Source: CAWINX01 sp963702055 (lineage in GTDB: Bacteria; Actinomycetota; Thermoleophilia; Solirubrobacterales; 70-9). Taken from it: a stretch of DNA of 64,000 bases. Of this stretch, positions 7,231 to 16,002 are shown piece by piece (position 1 is the stretch's first letter; each line of letters begins with the position of its first letter). Below the pieces are notes generated by a model. The model worked only from the letters and a program-made list of their open reading frames with translations. It was not told the DNA's origin and ran no database searches. The stretch lies in NCBI GenBank assembly GCA_963702055.1, contig OY969702.1:1984001-2048000 (forward strand), in the 5' to 3' direction. The position numbers were made by a program, and so were the translations under genes.

Positions 7231-7530
7231 ATGACGATCCGCGACGTAATCGAGGCCCACGGACACTTCGCCCACGGCGGCAACCCGGACGACGCAGCCG
7301 AGACCTGGGCCGCGTCGGGGTTCGAGGCCAACGAGGTGGAGGAGTGGCTCAACGCTCGCTGCTTCAACCCCAGCGCCGCTCGCGACCTCGCCGATGCCGG
7401 CGTCACTGCGGACATGGCTCGGATGAAGACCAGCGCCGGTTCCGGCGATTACGTCGAGACGGTGGGCTTCAAAGTCTCCGACGGCGACCTCGAGGCCGAA
7501 GAGGCTCGCGACCTGGTCGGGGTTTCCTGA
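7231..7530 (+). CDS. small acidic hypothetical protein
   Basis: A 99-aa acidic soluble protein (MTIRDVIEAHGHFAHGG...). The stretch DAAETWAASGFEANEVEEWLNARCFNPSAARDLADAGV has the spacing of a short helical domain in which a UBA-like fold is possible; the tail is variable. The ATG lies 6 bp behind a TAGATT hexamer, suggesting leaderless translation. It is convergent with the DUF2236 gene (19 bp apart). I cannot assign a function. Confidence 0.6.
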   Translation: MTIRDVIEAHGHFAHGGNPDDAAETWAASGFEANEVEEWLNARCFNPSAARDLADAGVTADMARMKTSAGSGDYVETVGFKVSDGDLEAEEARDLVGVS

Positions 7531-7549
7531 AGGACTCCTCGGGGCGGGG

Positions 7550-8440
7550 TCAGGAGGCGCCGACCGACAGCTTCGGCGTTGCGGTTCCGCCTCGCCGGCG
7601 CTCGGTGCGCGTCACGACGTCGAAGAAGACGTCGTTGCGGCCGCGGCGCATCTGCCGCGGGAAGAAGCGGCGGGTGCGCCGGTGGCCGGCGGTCAAGGTG
7701 CGGAAGGTGGCCTCGTGCGCTCCGCTCCAGCGGATTCCGAAGATCTCTCGCACCCGCGGCGGCAGGGTGCCCTTGATGATGTGGTTCTGCACCGCCAGGT
7801 TCCCCCGCGCCGCCGCCGGCACCGGCTGTCGGAAGGCGACGAGCGGCGCCATCTCCAGCCCGTGCTCGGTCGCCTGTAGGTCCGGCGCGGCGAGGCGCTC
7901 CTCCAGCCAGGCGTCGAACTCGCGGTGGCTGGAGGGAACCGCGTCGCGCGGCAGGCCGAACAGCTCGCCGAAGCGGACGTAGTCCTGCCAAAGGCCCTCG
8001 CGCTCGTCTTCGCTCAGCGGCGCCACCATCGCCTCGTACATCGCTCGCCCCGAGTCGGCGATCACCGCCAGGGTCCACAGCATCAGCTCCGGATCGAAGG
8101 CCGAGTAGGTGGTTCCCGCCGGGTATTTCCCCGCTGCCTCGGGCAGGTCGCCCTTGATCCGCTCGTGCAGCCTGTGCACTCCGGCCAGCGCCTCGTCGGC
8201 CTCCTCGCGGGTGCCGAGGAAGACGGTTTCCTGGATCTTCGCGGTACGAGCGAGCCGCTCGAAGGGTCGGTCCGCCGAGCGGGTGCTCAGCATCGTGCCG
8301 GTATAGGTGAGCGGCTCCAGCGCCCCGATCAGCAGGGCGCGCTGGCCGTAGAGCAGTCCGACCGAGCGCTCGCCGTGAACGCGGCGGGCCATCGAGCGGC
8401 CCGGGGGGAAGTAATGGGCGAAATCGCCGGAGTCGGCCAC
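7550..8440 (-). CDS. DUF2236 (MpaB-like oxygenase family) protein
   Basis: A 296-aa protein of the DUF2236/MpaB/latex-clearing-protein superfamily, heme or non-heme oxygenase-like enzymes common in actinobacteria. Family features are the N-terminal FPPGRSMARRVHGERSVGLLYGQRALLIG, the central TKIQETVFLGTREEAD block, PELMLWTLAVIADSGRAMYEA and the C-terminal RRTRRFFPRQM. GTG 8440 (MADSGDFAHYF) is preferred because the frame upstream belongs to the FtsH-like gene, whose stop is 14 bp earlier. The two genes probably share a transcript. Substrate unknown. Confidence 0.75.
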   Translation of the reverse strand: MADSGDFAHYFPPGRSMARRVHGERSVGLLYGQRALLIGALEPLTYTGTMLSTRSADRPFERLARTAKIQETVFLGTREEADEALAGVHRLHERIKGDLPEAAGKYPAGTTYSAFDPELMLWTLAVIADSGRAMYEAMVAPLSEDEREGLWQDYVRFGELFGLPRDAVPSSHREFDAWLEERLAAPDLQATEHGLEMAPLVAFRQPVPAAARGNLAVQNHIIKGTLPPRVREIFGIRWSGAHEATFRTLTAGHRRTRRFFPRQMRRGRNDVFFDVVTRTERRRGGTATPKLSVGAS

Positions 8441-8454
8441 GACGAGCGTGAATG

Positions 8455-10026
8455 CTACTCGGGCGTCTCGCGCGAGAGGGCGACCAGCGCGGCTCCCCTC
8501 CGGCTCGCCGATGCCGGCTCGCGCAGCTCGTGCGCGGCGAAGGTCTCGTCGAGGTCCTCGCGGGTCAGCGTCTCGCGCTCCAGCGCGTTCGCGGCGAGGT
8601 CGTCGAGGCATTTGCGGTTCATCCGCAGCAGCTCACGGGCGCGCTCATGGGCCTCGCGCGCCAGCGCCATCGCCCCGAGGTCGACGTCGCGGCGGGTGCG
8701 ATCGGAGATCGCGTAGTCGTCGGTCGGCATTGCGATCGGCGACCCCTCGTCGGCATCGGGAGAAAGGCCCATCCCGAACTCGGAGACCATCTGCTTGGCG
8801 ACGGCGTGCACCCGCGCCAGGTCGTCCACCGCGCCAGAGAAGGCCTCACCGAAGACCTCCTCCTCGGCGGCACGGCCGCCCAGCAGGGTGACGAGCTCGT
8901 CGCACAGCTCCTCGCGCGACTTCAGGTAGCTGTCCTCCTGCGGGGAATGGGCGACGAAGCCGAGCGCCGGGCCGCGCGGCACGATGCTGAGGATCTCCGG
9001 CGGGTCGAGGCCGAGTAGGCGCCTGCTGAGCGCGTGGCCGGCTTCGTGGTAGGCGACGATCCGCCGCTCCCGCGCATTCAGCCGCCGCGCCTGCTGGGAG
9101 CCGACCGACTGGCGCAGCAGCGCCTCGTCGAGGTCGTCGCGGGCGATCGCGTCGCGGCCCGCCCTCCCGGCGATGATCGCCGCCTCGTTCAGCGCGTTGG
9201 CGAGCTGGGCGCCGGTCATCCCGGTCGTCTTGCGGGAGACGTCGGCGAGGTCGAGGTCGGGCCCCAGCGGCTTGCCCTTCGCGTGCGCCTTGAGGATCGC
9301 CTCGCGCCCGCTCCGGTCGGGCGGGGCGACCAGGACCTGGCGGTCGAACCGACCCGGTCGCAGCAGCGCGTGGTCGAGCTTGTCGACGTGGTTGGAGGCC
9401 GCGACCACGATCACCGTCCCGGGGTCGCGCTCGAACCCGTCGAGCTCGACCAGCAGCTGGTTGAGTGCCTGCTCGCGCTCGCTGGTGCCGCCGTCGCCCC
9501 CCGCGCCACGCGCGCCTCCGATCGCGTCGAGCTCGTCGATGAAGATCACCGCCCGCCCGGACTTGCGCGCCTCCTTGAAGAGGCGACGGATCCGCGCCGC
9601 GCCGCGGCCGACGAACATCTCGACAAAGCTCGAGCCCGAGGCGGCGAAGAAGTCGACGCCTGCCTGCGCGGCGACCGCGCGGGCCAGCATCGTCTTGCCG
9701 GTGCCGGGAGGGCCGTAGAGCAGCACCCCGCGGGGTGGCTGCGCGCCGAGTGCCTGGAAGCGGTCGGGGTCGCGCAGCCATTCGGCCACGTCCATCAAGT
9801 CGTCCTTGGCGGCGTCGACGCCCTGCACCTCCTCCCAGAGGACCGGCGCCGTCCTGCTCGCCTTCACCGTTTCCGGCTTCGTCGTCCCCATCGTGCCGCG
9901 CAGCAGCGTCACGAAGACGGCGAGCAGGCCGAACATGAAGACGACGCCGAAGACCGGGTACCAGTTGAAGGCGAAGTCCTGGATGCTCGCTACGTGGAAC
10001 AGCCCCTGGAGTCCCTGGCTCGACAT
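8455..10026 (-). CDS. short FtsH-like ATP-dependent zinc metalloprotease
   Basis: A 523-aa membrane-bound AAA+ protease. One N-terminal transmembrane segment (about 22-42) is followed by the ATPase domain with Walker A GPPGTGKT (about 100), Walker B VIFIDELDAI and the second region of homology ALLRPGRFDRQ. The peptidase domain carries HEAGH (about 325) for zinc and a downstream DD pair as third ligand. Typical FtsH has two helices and an external domain and is longer (about 640 aa); here the external domain and second helix are missing. ATG 10026 is chosen; GTG 10071 is possible but lacks a ribosome site. It may be a specialised paralogue acting with the downstream DUF2236 protein. Confidence 0.85.
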   Translation of the reverse strand: MSSQGLQGLFHVASIQDFAFNWYPVFGVVFMFGLLAVFVTLLRGTMGTTKPETVKASRTAPVLWEEVQGVDAAKDDLMDVAEWLRDPDRFQALGAQPPRGVLLYGPPGTGKTMLARAVAAQAGVDFFAASGSSFVEMFVGRGAARIRRLFKEARKSGRAVIFIDELDAIGGARGAGGDGGTSEREQALNQLLVELDGFERDPGTVIVVAASNHVDKLDHALLRPGRFDRQVLVAPPDRSGREAILKAHAKGKPLGPDLDLADVSRKTTGMTGAQLANALNEAAIIAGRAGRDAIARDDLDEALLRQSVGSQQARRLNARERRIVAYHEAGHALSRRLLGLDPPEILSIVPRGPALGFVAHSPQEDSYLKSREELCDELVTLLGGRAAEEEVFGEAFSGAVDDLARVHAVAKQMVSEFGMGLSPDADEGSPIAMPTDDYAISDRTRRDVDLGAMALAREAHERARELLRMNRKCLDDLAANALERETLTREDLDETFAAHELREPASASRRGAALVALSRETPE

Positions 10027-10126
10027 CAGGTCAGGCAGTCTGGGGGTTGAGGCGACAACCTCCAATCGCACATCCGTCCATATTGAAGGAGATCGTTAAA
10101 GGGCGTCGGCGTCTTAGGATCAGGGC

Positions 10127-10801
10127 GTGGCTTCCGACCCCCATTCGACCAGCGCCCCTGAGCTGAAGGCCCAGATCGAGGCGGAGCGCGCCGGCCGGCC
10201 CTTCCTCGTCTTCCGCGACGGCGAGGGCGGGCAGCGGATCGTCGCGGTCGCCACCGGCGAGAGCGAGCTGTGGGTGGGGCGGGCCGACTCCGCCGACGTG
10301 CGCCTCGACTGGGACGAGGAGGTCTCGGGCCTGCACGCCCAGATCAAAGTCGTCGGCGACGAGTGCACGCTGCTCGACGAGGGGCTTTCCCGCAACGGGT
10401 CCTTCGTCAACGGCGAGCGGGTCCACGGCCGCCGGCACCTGCGCGACCGCGACACGATCCACTTCGGCAAGACCGCGGTGCTCTACCGGCGTCCCGGCGA
10501 TGCGGCCCCCGACGCGACCGCGATCGCCACCGACCTGCCCGCGATCGCCACCGTTTCGCCCGCGCAGCGCCGGGTGCTTGTGTCCCTCTGCCGCCCGTTC
10601 AAGCACGGTGCGGCCTTCGCGACCCCGGCCACCAACCAGCAGATCGCCACCGACCTCCACCTCAGCGTCGACGCGGTGAAGACCCACCTGCGCGCCCTCT
10701 TCGAGAAGCTCGAGGTGGGCGACCTGCCGCAGAACAGCAAGCGGGTCGCCCTGGTCGAGCGCGCCCTGCACAGCGGCGTGATCTCCAAGTCGGACCTCTG
10801 A
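10127..10801 (+). CDS. FHA-domain protein with C-terminal helix-turn-helix
   Basis: A 224-aa cytosolic regulator. Residues about 40-125 form a forkhead-associated domain, with LWVGRADSADVRL (phosphothreonine-binding Arg), VSGLHAQI (Ser/His) and SRNGSFVNG. A C-terminal helical domain (about 140-220) reads ATNQQIATDLHLSVDAVKTHLRALFEKL, a winged or GerE-like helix-turn-helix. The architecture suggests DNA binding gated by binding to a Ser/Thr-kinase-phosphorylated partner. GTG start at 10127. It is divergent from the FtsH-like gene across about 100 bp. Confidence 0.82.
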   Translation: MASDPHSTSAPELKAQIEAERAGRPFLVFRDGEGGQRIVAVATGESELWVGRADSADVRLDWDEEVSGLHAQIKVVGDECTLLDEGLSRNGSFVNGERVHGRRHLRDRDTIHFGKTAVLYRRPGDAAPDATAIATDLPAIATVSPAQRRVLVSLCRPFKHGAAFATPATNQQIATDLHLSVDAVKTHLRALFEKLEVGDLPQNSKRVALVERALHSGVISKSDL

Positions 10802-10936
10802 CCGAGCGCTCCACCAAGGGGTGAGCGAAACCACCCCGGCGGGAGGCTGGTCCACCCCTTGGTCCCCTGGGCGCGAGCGCCCGGCGAGGCGAAGCTGGTT
10901 GCGGGAAGTCAAACCAACCAAACAGGAGGAACTTCG

Positions 10937-11590
10937 ATGACCCGCACTCACACCGACAACGCACACACCACCGGCGCCAAGGCCCTCTGGGCGGCGGCCG
11001 TCGCCTCGCTCGCGGCGTTCGCGATGATGATCGCCCCGGCTCTGGGTTACGCCAAGGCTCCGGTCCACTTCGGCGCCAAGCTCGATCCGACGGTGCAGCC
11101 GTCCAACTCGCTGCCCGCCCATCCGTGCAGCCAGCTCAACCCCGGCAGCGCCTGCACGATGATCGAGAACGACGCCTACGGCCGCGCCGGCGTCGAGCGC
11201 GCCCCGAAGAGCGGCACGATCAAGAAGATCCGCCTCGTCGCCGGCGGTCCCGGCAGCTTCAAGCTGCAGATCGCCGAGGTCAAGCAGTCGACGCTGCACG
11301 GCGCCGACAAGGCCCGCGTCGTCCGCAACGGCCCGACGATCCACTACCAGGGCCAGGATCAGTCCAACTGGGACACCGACCGCTACCGGGTCGAGTCCTT
11401 CCCGGTCAACGTCCGGGTCCACAAGGGCCAGTACCTGGCGCTGCGGGGCAAGTACACCTCGATGGTGCGCTGCTCCTCCGGCGGCGACAACACGCTGATC
11501 TACCAGCCCGCCCTGCTGGCCGGCGGCGGCTTCAGCAAGGCCAGCGACACCGACGGCTGCTGGCTGCTGATGGAGGCGGTTATCCGCTAG
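10937..11590 (+). CDS. secreted hypothetical protein
   Basis: A 217-aa protein with a clear signal peptide: basic/polar start MTRTHTDNAHTTGAK, hydrophobic core, and cleavage likely after PALGYAKA. Mature residues form a mostly beta protein with two likely disulfides (HPCSQLNPGSACTM and MVRCSSGG...DGCW). ATG 10937 is fixed by AGGAGGAAC upstream. A strong hairpin terminator follows. I do not recognise the family. Confidence 0.75.
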   Translation: MTRTHTDNAHTTGAKALWAAAVASLAAFAMMIAPALGYAKAPVHFGAKLDPTVQPSNSLPAHPCSQLNPGSACTMIENDAYGRAGVERAPKSGTIKKIRLVAGGPGSFKLQIAEVKQSTLHGADKARVVRNGPTIHYQGQDQSNWDTDRYRVESFPVNVRVHKGQYLALRGKYTSMVRCSSGGDNTLIYQPALLAGGGFSKASDTDGCWLLMEAVIR

Positions 11591-11616
11591 TCGCCTCTCC
11601 TCTCCCTGGCAGTGAC

Positions 11617-11640
11617 GAGGCCCCGCTCCGGCGGGGCCTC
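11617..11640 (+). terminator. bidirectional intrinsic terminator
   Basis: A perfect 10-bp stem GAGGCCCCGC / GCGGGGCCTC with loop TCCG, followed by GTTTCGTT. It lies between the secreted protein gene (stop 11590) and the convergent MBL gene (stop 11653), so it can serve both. Confidence 0.85.
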
Positions 11641-11652
11641 GTTTCGTTCGGG

Positions 11653-12402
11653 TCAGCCGCGCTCGACCTGGGAGCCGCCGACGATCGCCTCCTCGCCGCT
11701 GTCAGCGAAGACGATCCAAGCCTTGTTGCCGCCGTCGTAGTCGGGGGCCCAGAGCTTCAGGGTCGCCTCCCGCCCCCACACCGAGCAACTCTCCTCGCCC
11801 TCCTCGTCCAGGCCGCGCCAGACTTGCACGAAGGGGTTGGCCTCCCACTCCGCGCCGATCGTCGTCGGCTCACGGTGGCCGGGATGGACTCGGGTCTCGG
11901 GGGGAAGCGTCATCAGCCGCTCCATCACCGAGGCCTTGAGGTCGGCGAAGCCGCTGGCGCCGGGCGCCAGCGTTCCCCCGACCGTGCCCTTGAAGAGGAC
12001 GTCGGCGGTGAAGACGTCGGCGCCGTTGACGAGGTAGGCGACGTGCCCGGTCGCGTGCCCGGGGGTGAAGATCGCCTCGATCTCGAGCCCGTCGACCGTC
12101 AGCTTCTCACCGTCGTCGAGGGTCTGGGAGACCTCCTCGTCGAGCTCGGCGGCCGCCGCCGGGTGGGCGACGAGGGGTGGGTTGCCGAGCCGCTCACGCG
12201 CTTCGGCCAGGCCGGCGACGTGGTCGAGGTGGGGGTGGGTGACGAGGATGTGGGTGATCTCGATCCCATCGCGCTCGGCGCGCTCCAGCAACGGTCCCAA
12301 CTCGTCGTTGCCGTCGATCAGCACCCCCTTGCCGCTTTCCTCGTCGGCGACCAGATAGGCGTTGGAGAGCCACTGAGGGTTCTCGGTCCGCTCGACGATC
12401 AC
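11653..12402 (-). CDS. metallo-beta-lactamase-fold hydrolase
   Basis: A 249-aa glyoxalase-II-like protein. The zinc motif THPHLDHVAG lies at about residues 55-64, with the further ligand His in TPGHATGHVAY and a Asp in VFTADVLFKG; the last His is in HPGHREPTT. The last 50 or so residues (SCSVWGREATLKLWAPDY...) form an extra C-terminal extension. The GTG start lies 3 bp after the stop of the polysaccharide deacetylase gene, so the two form an operon. Substrate unknown; a thioesterase-type hydrolase is most likely. Confidence 0.85.
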   Translation of the reverse strand: MIVERTENPQWLSNAYLVADEESGKGVLIDGNDELGPLLERAERDGIEITHILVTHPHLDHVAGLAEARERLGNPPLVAHPAAAAELDEEVSQTLDDGEKLTVDGLEIEAIFTPGHATGHVAYLVNGADVFTADVLFKGTVGGTLAPGASGFADLKASVMERLMTLPPETRVHPGHREPTTIGAEWEANPFVQVWRGLDEEGEESCSVWGREATLKLWAPDYDGGNKAWIVFADSGEEAIVGGSQVERG

Positions 12403-12405
12403 GCG

Positions 12406-13632
12406 CTAACCATACGGTTTGTAGATCAGCCGGTAGCCGAGCAGCTGGGTCACCGTCTCGAACCTGTAGCCCCGGCTCCGCAGCGTGTCGATGATTGAGG
12501 GCAGCGCCGCCAGCGTCTCGCTGCGGTTGCCGCCGCCGTCGTGCATGAGGATGATCGAGCCGGGCCGCGCGGCGCCGACGATGCGGCTGTAGATCGCGCC
12601 GGTTCCCGGCGTCGACCAGTCGGTCGGGTCGACGTCCCAGGTGATCGTCCGCATTCCCGCCTCGGCGGCCGCGGCGACCACCGACGAGTTGACGCCGCCG
12701 CCCGGCGGACGGAAGAGACAGGGCTTGAAATGGGTGATCGCCTTGATTCGGGCGCTGGTCGCCGCGAGGTCGGCGTAGCCGGGGTAGAAGCCGTGGTGCA
12801 TCGTGTGGTTGCCGATCTCGTTTCCTTCGGCGAGGATCCTCCGCATCGTCGCCCCGCGGCCGGCCATCTCCTGGCCGATTTCGAAGAAGGTCCCGTTGAC
12901 GTGCTTGTTGCGCAGCACATGCAGGAAGCCGGGGGTGTAGGTGCTGGGCCCGTCGTCGAAGGTGAGCGCGACGATCTTGCGGCCCCGCGGCCCGTTGGTG
13001 TCGAGCCCCGCCGTGCCGCCCGTGCAGCCGACCTCCCGCACCGGGCGGAGGCGGAAGGCGCGGAAGCCGGAGGAGGGGAAGCTTTCGCCGGCACAGGCGC
13101 CCGGGTTCGCCGCTCCGCAACGGTCCCCGGCCTGCGCTCTCCAGCGATAGCGCCGCGGCGCCAGCCCGGCCTCCGAAGGGAGCAGCGAGACGACCAGCTC
13201 GCCGTCGCTCGGTCGGAGCACCCTCGCGTCCACCTTGATCCGGCGAGTCGTCTTCCCCGAGGCGTTGACCAGGTTGAGGCCGATCCGCCGCCACGGCTTG
13301 GCTCCGCCGAGGCAGAGTCGGCGCTCACCGAGATTGCCCGGGCGGCGAAAGGACACGCACAGGTAGGCGCCGTGGGTCCCGCCGGCGAGGGTTGGAGAAG
13401 GATCGAGTTTCCCGAGCGGAACCACGCTCGCGGTGCGCACCCTGACGATCAGGTCCCTGCCCTTCTGGAACAGGCCGGCGCGGAGCAGGTCGAACCCGGC
13501 GCTGTGGCTCGCGCCCCCCGCGCTCGACGCGACGCCGCCCAACGAGGCCAGCGCGAGCGCGGTTATGCACAGGATCTTGCGAGAGAGCGTGATGACGAGG
13601 TTCCGACCGTCTGCTTGAGAAAGCCTGCCCAT
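12406..13632 (-). CDS. secreted polysaccharide deacetylase (NodB domain)
   Basis: A 408-aa exported protein. After a signal segment (about residues 14-35) comes an unknown beta-rich domain (about 45-190), then a NodB homology domain with motif 1 TFDDGPSTYTPGF, motif 2 GNHTMHHG, motif 3 RPPGGG, motif 4 WDVDPTDW and motif 5 IILMHDGGG. It likely removes acetyl groups from peptidoglycan or another surface glycan. ATG 13632 (MGRLSQADG) is chosen since the frame further upstream overlaps the divergent gene at 13661; only 28 bp separate the two starts. Confidence 0.85.
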   Translation of the reverse strand: MGRLSQADGRNLVITLSRKILCITALALASLGGVASSAGGASHSAGFDLLRAGLFQKGRDLIVRVRTASVVPLGKLDPSPTLAGGTHGAYLCVSFRRPGNLGERRLCLGGAKPWRRIGLNLVNASGKTTRRIKVDARVLRPSDGELVVSLLPSEAGLAPRRYRWRAQAGDRCGAANPGACAGESFPSSGFRAFRLRPVREVGCTGGTAGLDTNGPRGRKIVALTFDDGPSTYTPGFLHVLRNKHVNGTFFEIGQEMAGRGATMRRILAEGNEIGNHTMHHGFYPGYADLAATSARIKAITHFKPCLFRPPGGGVNSSVVAAAAEAGMRTITWDVDPTDWSTPGTGAIYSRIVGAARPGSIILMHDGGGNRSETLAALPSIIDTLRSRGYRFETVTQLLGYRLIYKPYG

Positions 13633-13660
13633 ACTAAAGCGCAGCATCAATCCGGAAGGC

Positions 13661-14914
13661 GTGTTGAGAGCAAACGTGAGGACCAGACGCACCGCGGTCC
13701 CAGGCACGCGCCTGGCGTTCGCGGCGATCCTGCTCGCCGTCGCGTCGATTGCCGGCTCTTCTCCCGCTGCCGCCGCCACGTCGGGCGGGGCGGTCGACCC
13801 GACCCTGGTCCTCTCCGCCGCCGGCACCCCATTCGACAGACAGGGGATGTGGATCTGGTACGTCTCGCGCTCCGACGGCGGCAACCCGTCGCGGATCGTC
13901 GCCCGCGCGGCCCGCGCCGGGATCGGCACCGTCTACGTCAAGGCCGGCGATGGGGGAAGGACCTGGAGGCAGTTCAACTCGTCGCTGGTCCGGACCCTGC
14001 ATCGAGGCGGCCTCGAGGTCTGCGCCTGGCAGTTTGTCTACGGCGACCACCCGCTTGCCGAGGCCCGGGTCGGCGCCGCCGCGGTCGCCCGGGGGGCCGA
14101 TTGCCTGGCGATCGACGCGGAGGGCCAGTACGAGGGGAGGTACGCGGCGGCGGACCGCTACGTCCGGGCCCTGCGCGCCCGCATCGGGGCGGCGTTCCCG
14201 GTTTCCCTGGCGGGCTTCCCATATGTGGATTTTCATCCCGCTTTTCCCTATTCTGTCTTCTTAGGAGAGGGGGGCGCCCAGTACAACCAACCGCAGATGT
14301 ACTGGAAGGCTATTGGGACGTCCGTGCAAGCCGTTTACGAGCACACCTTTCTCTTCAATCGTCTCTGGGGACGACCCATCTATCCGCTCGGGCAGACCTA
14401 CGACAGGCCGGGGCGCAGGTCGGTCAAGCTCTTTCGTCGCTATGCCGCCAGCTACGGTGGCGCACCCAGCTGGTGGGACTGGCAGGAGACGCGCGGAGTC
14501 GAGTGGAGGGCCCTGGGTTCGACCTCGATCGCCGCGGTTCCCGGCTACCGACCGGTCTTTGACCGTCCGGTCTTGAGGCGGGGGCGGCGTGGCGACCTCG
14601 TCGTTTGGGCGCAAGAGCACCTGGTCACGGCGGGGCAGCCGGGACTGCCGATCAACGGCGTCTTCGGGAAGCTCACCTACGCGGCTGTCCGCGCCTTCCA
14701 GAGCTCCTACGGGCTGTCGCCGGATGGAGTGATCGGCGCCTCGACCTGGCGCAAGCTCCTCGCCTTCAAGCCCGTCCGACCGCGCTGGTCGGGCGGCGGC
14801 TCCGGAAAGCCGTCGGGCGGCGCCGGAGCCGGCCGGGCCCTTCCCCCGTCCAGACCGCTCTCGGCCTCGCTGCCGGCCAGGGCCGACGAGATAGATCCGG
14901 GCCCCGCTCCATGA
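13661..14914 (+). CDS. secreted glycoside-hydrolase-like protein with peptidoglycan-binding domain
   Basis: A 417-aa exported protein. A signal peptide ends at about AAAATS (residue 41). Residues about 55-300 look like a TIM-barrel glycan hydrolase-like domain: GMWIWYVSRSDGG, VYVKAGDGG, CLAIDAEGQYEG with likely catalytic acids, and WWDWQETRG. A PG_binding_1 domain follows (RRGDLVVWAQEHL...VFGKLTYAAVRAFQSSYGLSPDGVIGASTWRKLL split across about 310-365), then a Pro/Ser-rich tail. The GTG start at 13661 is preceded by GGAAGG. The stop overlaps the metallopeptidase gene (ATGA), so the two are probably made together for cell-wall work. Confidence 0.75.
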   Translation: MLRANVRTRRTAVPGTRLAFAAILLAVASIAGSSPAAAATSGGAVDPTLVLSAAGTPFDRQGMWIWYVSRSDGGNPSRIVARAARAGIGTVYVKAGDGGRTWRQFNSSLVRTLHRGGLEVCAWQFVYGDHPLAEARVGAAAVARGADCLAIDAEGQYEGRYAAADRYVRALRARIGAAFPVSLAGFPYVDFHPAFPYSVFLGEGGAQYNQPQMYWKAIGTSVQAVYEHTFLFNRLWGRPIYPLGQTYDRPGRRSVKLFRRYAASYGGAPSWWDWQETRGVEWRALGSTSIAAVPGYRPVFDRPVLRRGRRGDLVVWAQEHLVTAGQPGLPINGVFGKLTYAAVRAFQSSYGLSPDGVIGASTWRKLLAFKPVRPRWSGGGSGKPSGGAGAGRALPPSRPLSASLPARADEIDPGPAP

Positions 14915-16002
14915 GCCGCCGCTCGCGGGCAGGGGCGCTCGCGGGCATAGCCATGATCCTTCTCATCGCCGCCCCGGCGGCAGGGGCGCGGGCGCCAGAG
15001 CCGCCACTCGGTGCCTTCGATGTGCCTCATCCGTCGGTGCCGCTCAGCGACGTGGTCTTCGAGCGGCCCAGCCTCGCCGCCGCTCGGATCAGCGCGACCG
15101 CGTCGGTCGGGCGCTATCCGATTCGCCCGGGAGCCGGAGCGGACACCGTCGCGATCAGCGTCACCGCCGCCTGTACCGCCGCCTGTACCGCCGCCAATCC
15201 GGAGGCGATCGCAGCCTTCCTCGGAACCCTGATCCACGGGTCGGAGATCTACCTGGTAACCGTCCAGATGGACACCCCGAACCAGCTCGCCTACGACTGC
15301 GGCTTCGGCGCTCAGGCCTGCTACTACAGCGGCGAGAACAAGATCGTGATCAGCGGCAACCCCGAACCGGGACCCGACGGGGCAACCCGCAATTTCGTGC
15401 TCGCTCACGAGTACGGGCACCATGTCGCCCAGCATCGGCGCGTGCCCGCTCCCTTCTCGGCGATCGACTGGGGGACGGAGCGCTGGGCCAGCTTTGAGAA
15501 CGTCTGCCGGGGCAAGCGACGCGGCGCCTACTTTCCCGGCGACGAGGGCACCCACTACCGCGAAGATCCCGGTGAGGCGTTTGCCGAGTCCTTCGCCTTC
15601 AACCGCTTCCCCAATGCTCGCCTCAGATGGGAGTACGCGAGGTCGCTGAAGCCCAGCGCGCGGTCCTTGGCGATGGTTCGACGCGACGTGCTCTCGCCCT
15701 GGCGTCGGCGGCGCACCGTCGATTTCAAGGGTCGACTGCCGGCGGCCGGGCACTCGGTCGCCGTGCGCAGCTTCGCGACGCCGCTGGACGGGCGGGTCAC
15801 CGTGCGCCTGGCCGGCCGCGGCGCCCGTGGCGTCGAACTGCTCCTGCGCAGCCGCACCGGCCGGCGGTTGCGCAGCTCGCACGGGGTCGCCCTCGGCCGT
15901 GCGGTCAGCGTCACGGCCTGCGGGCAGAATCGCCTTCAGGCGGCGGTCCGCCGCGTCCGCCCCTCCGCGGGGTCGTTCAGGCTGGTCGTCACGAAGCCGT
16001 GA
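14911..16002 (+). CDS. secreted HExxH zinc metallopeptidase-like protein
   Basis: A 363-aa protein with signal peptide (cleavage near AGARA, residue 27). The zincin motif is LAHEYGHHVA (about 165-173); an EDPGEAFAESF stretch about 45 residues later supplies a likely third ligand Glu. Four cysteines in the middle suggest disulfides. The C-terminal 90 residues form a beta-rich domain like those that follow secreted proteases. A 12-bp in-frame duplication encodes two AACT units near residue 90. It is coupled to the upstream PG-binding protein gene by an ATGA overlap. Its 3' end overlaps that of the convergent FAH gene by 14 bp. Confidence 0.75.
   Translation: MSRRSRAGALAGIAMILLIAAPAAGARAPEPPLGAFDVPHPSVPLSDVVFERPSLAAARISATASVGRYPIRPGAGADTVAISVTAACTAACTAANPEAIAAFLGTLIHGSEIYLVTVQMDTPNQLAYDCGFGAQACYYSGENKIVISGNPEPGPDGATRNFVLAHEYGHHVAQHRRVPAPFSAIDWGTERWASFENVCRGKRRGAYFPGDEGTHYREDPGEAFAESFAFNRFPNARLRWEYARSLKPSARSLAMVRRDVLSPWRRRRTVDFKGRLPAAGHSVAVRSFATPLDGRVTVRLAGRGARGVELLLRSRTGRRLRSSHGVALGRAVSVTACGQNRLQAAVRRVRPSAGSFRLVVTKP

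Noticed and set aside
12541..14562. 673-codon plus-strand open frame
   Set aside because: It lies antisense to the polysaccharide deacetylase gene and out of frame with the 13661 gene; composition is that of a GC-rich shadow with no motif.
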